Source: Stramenopiles sp. TOSAG23-2 (lineage: Eukaryota > Sar). From it: a stretch of 14,953 nucleotides of DNA. The notes under the pieces were generated by a model, which was given only the letters and a program-made list of their open reading frames with translations, searched no databases and was not told the DNA's origin. A program made the translations under genes and the position numbers. The DNA lies in the NCBI GenBank assembly GCA_900128395.1, contig LT649737.1:1-14953 (forward strand), read 5' to 3'. This document shows, one piece after another, positions 14,928-14,953 of this stretch (the stretch's first letter is position 1; every line of letters begins with the position of its first letter).

Positions 14928-14953
14928 TGGAATGCCAGAATGCTGGAATGCCA
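14928..14953. repeat. Start of a 16-bp tandem repeat cut by the window edge
   Basis: TGGAATGCCA at 14928-14937 recurs at 14944-14953, a 16-bp period with GAATGC between. The decamer is itself close to an inverted repeat (TGG...CCA). The array may continue beyond the window. Confidence 0.6.

Noticed and set aside
1-14953. tRNA, rRNA, CRISPR, transposase or restriction/defence genes
   Set aside because: None seen: no tRNA-like TpsiC sequence, no regularly spaced repeats and no transposase motif on either strand.

Overview
The window is nuclear DNA from an AT-rich, flagellated or ciliated microbial eukaryote with an unusually asparagine-rich proteome. The evidence is long uninterrupted reading frames for typical eukaryotic proteins (a Rab GAP, a spliceosomal-type DExH helicase, a Golgi tether subunit, a RING-H2 protein and an AlkB homologue), Asn runs encoded mostly by AAT/AAC, very AT-rich spacers with microsatellites, and use of TAA, TAG and TGA as stops, so the standard code applies. 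The small RIIAD1-like gene belongs to a family of ciliated organisms. This argues against a dictyostelid, which would otherwise be the obvious guess from poly-Asn and AT richness. I cannot name the species or group. None of the large genes needs an intron to give a full-length product, with one possible exception at the 5' end of COG4.

Layout, left to right. Positions 1-233 hold nothing I can support. A minus-strand gene (234-929) encodes a small, probably N-myristoylated protein with a C-terminal four-cysteine motif. It is divergent, across a 487-bp spacer, from a coiled-coil protein gene (1417-2622, plus). That gene converges on a TBC-domain Rab GAP (2734-5139, minus) whose last four residues form a possible prenylation box. 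A 763-bp spacer full of short repeated motifs separates the TBC gene from a divergent ALKBH6-like gene (5903-6910, plus). A DHX35-like helicase gene follows in tandem (7152-10112, plus). The helicase gene converges on RIIAD1 (10305-10556, minus). A 647-bp spacer precedes a RING-H2 gene (11204-11986, plus), which converges on COG4 (12262-14805, minus). The window ends in a palindrome and the start of a 16-bp tandem repeat.

Functionally this is an ordinary housekeeping neighbourhood: membrane traffic (TBC GAP, COG4), RNA processing or nucleic-acid modification (DHX35, ALKBH6), ubiquitination (RING-H2) and cilia (RIIAD1). There is no operon and no sign of a joint pathway. I found no convincing new multi-gene system, mobile element, CRISPR array or RNA gene.

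The points most worth a second look are: (1) the DHX35-like protein reads DQID in place of the DEAH box and has substitutions in several other helicase motifs while keeping the P-loop and motif V, so it may be a pseudo-helicase; (2) a 9-bp motif, TAGACGACT, occurs five times and only in spacers around the TBC/ALKBH6/DHX35 genes; (3) two short orphan segments with coding character flank RIIAD1; (4) COG4 seems to lack the family's N-terminal coiled coil; (5) the TBC protein ends in a CaaX-like box.
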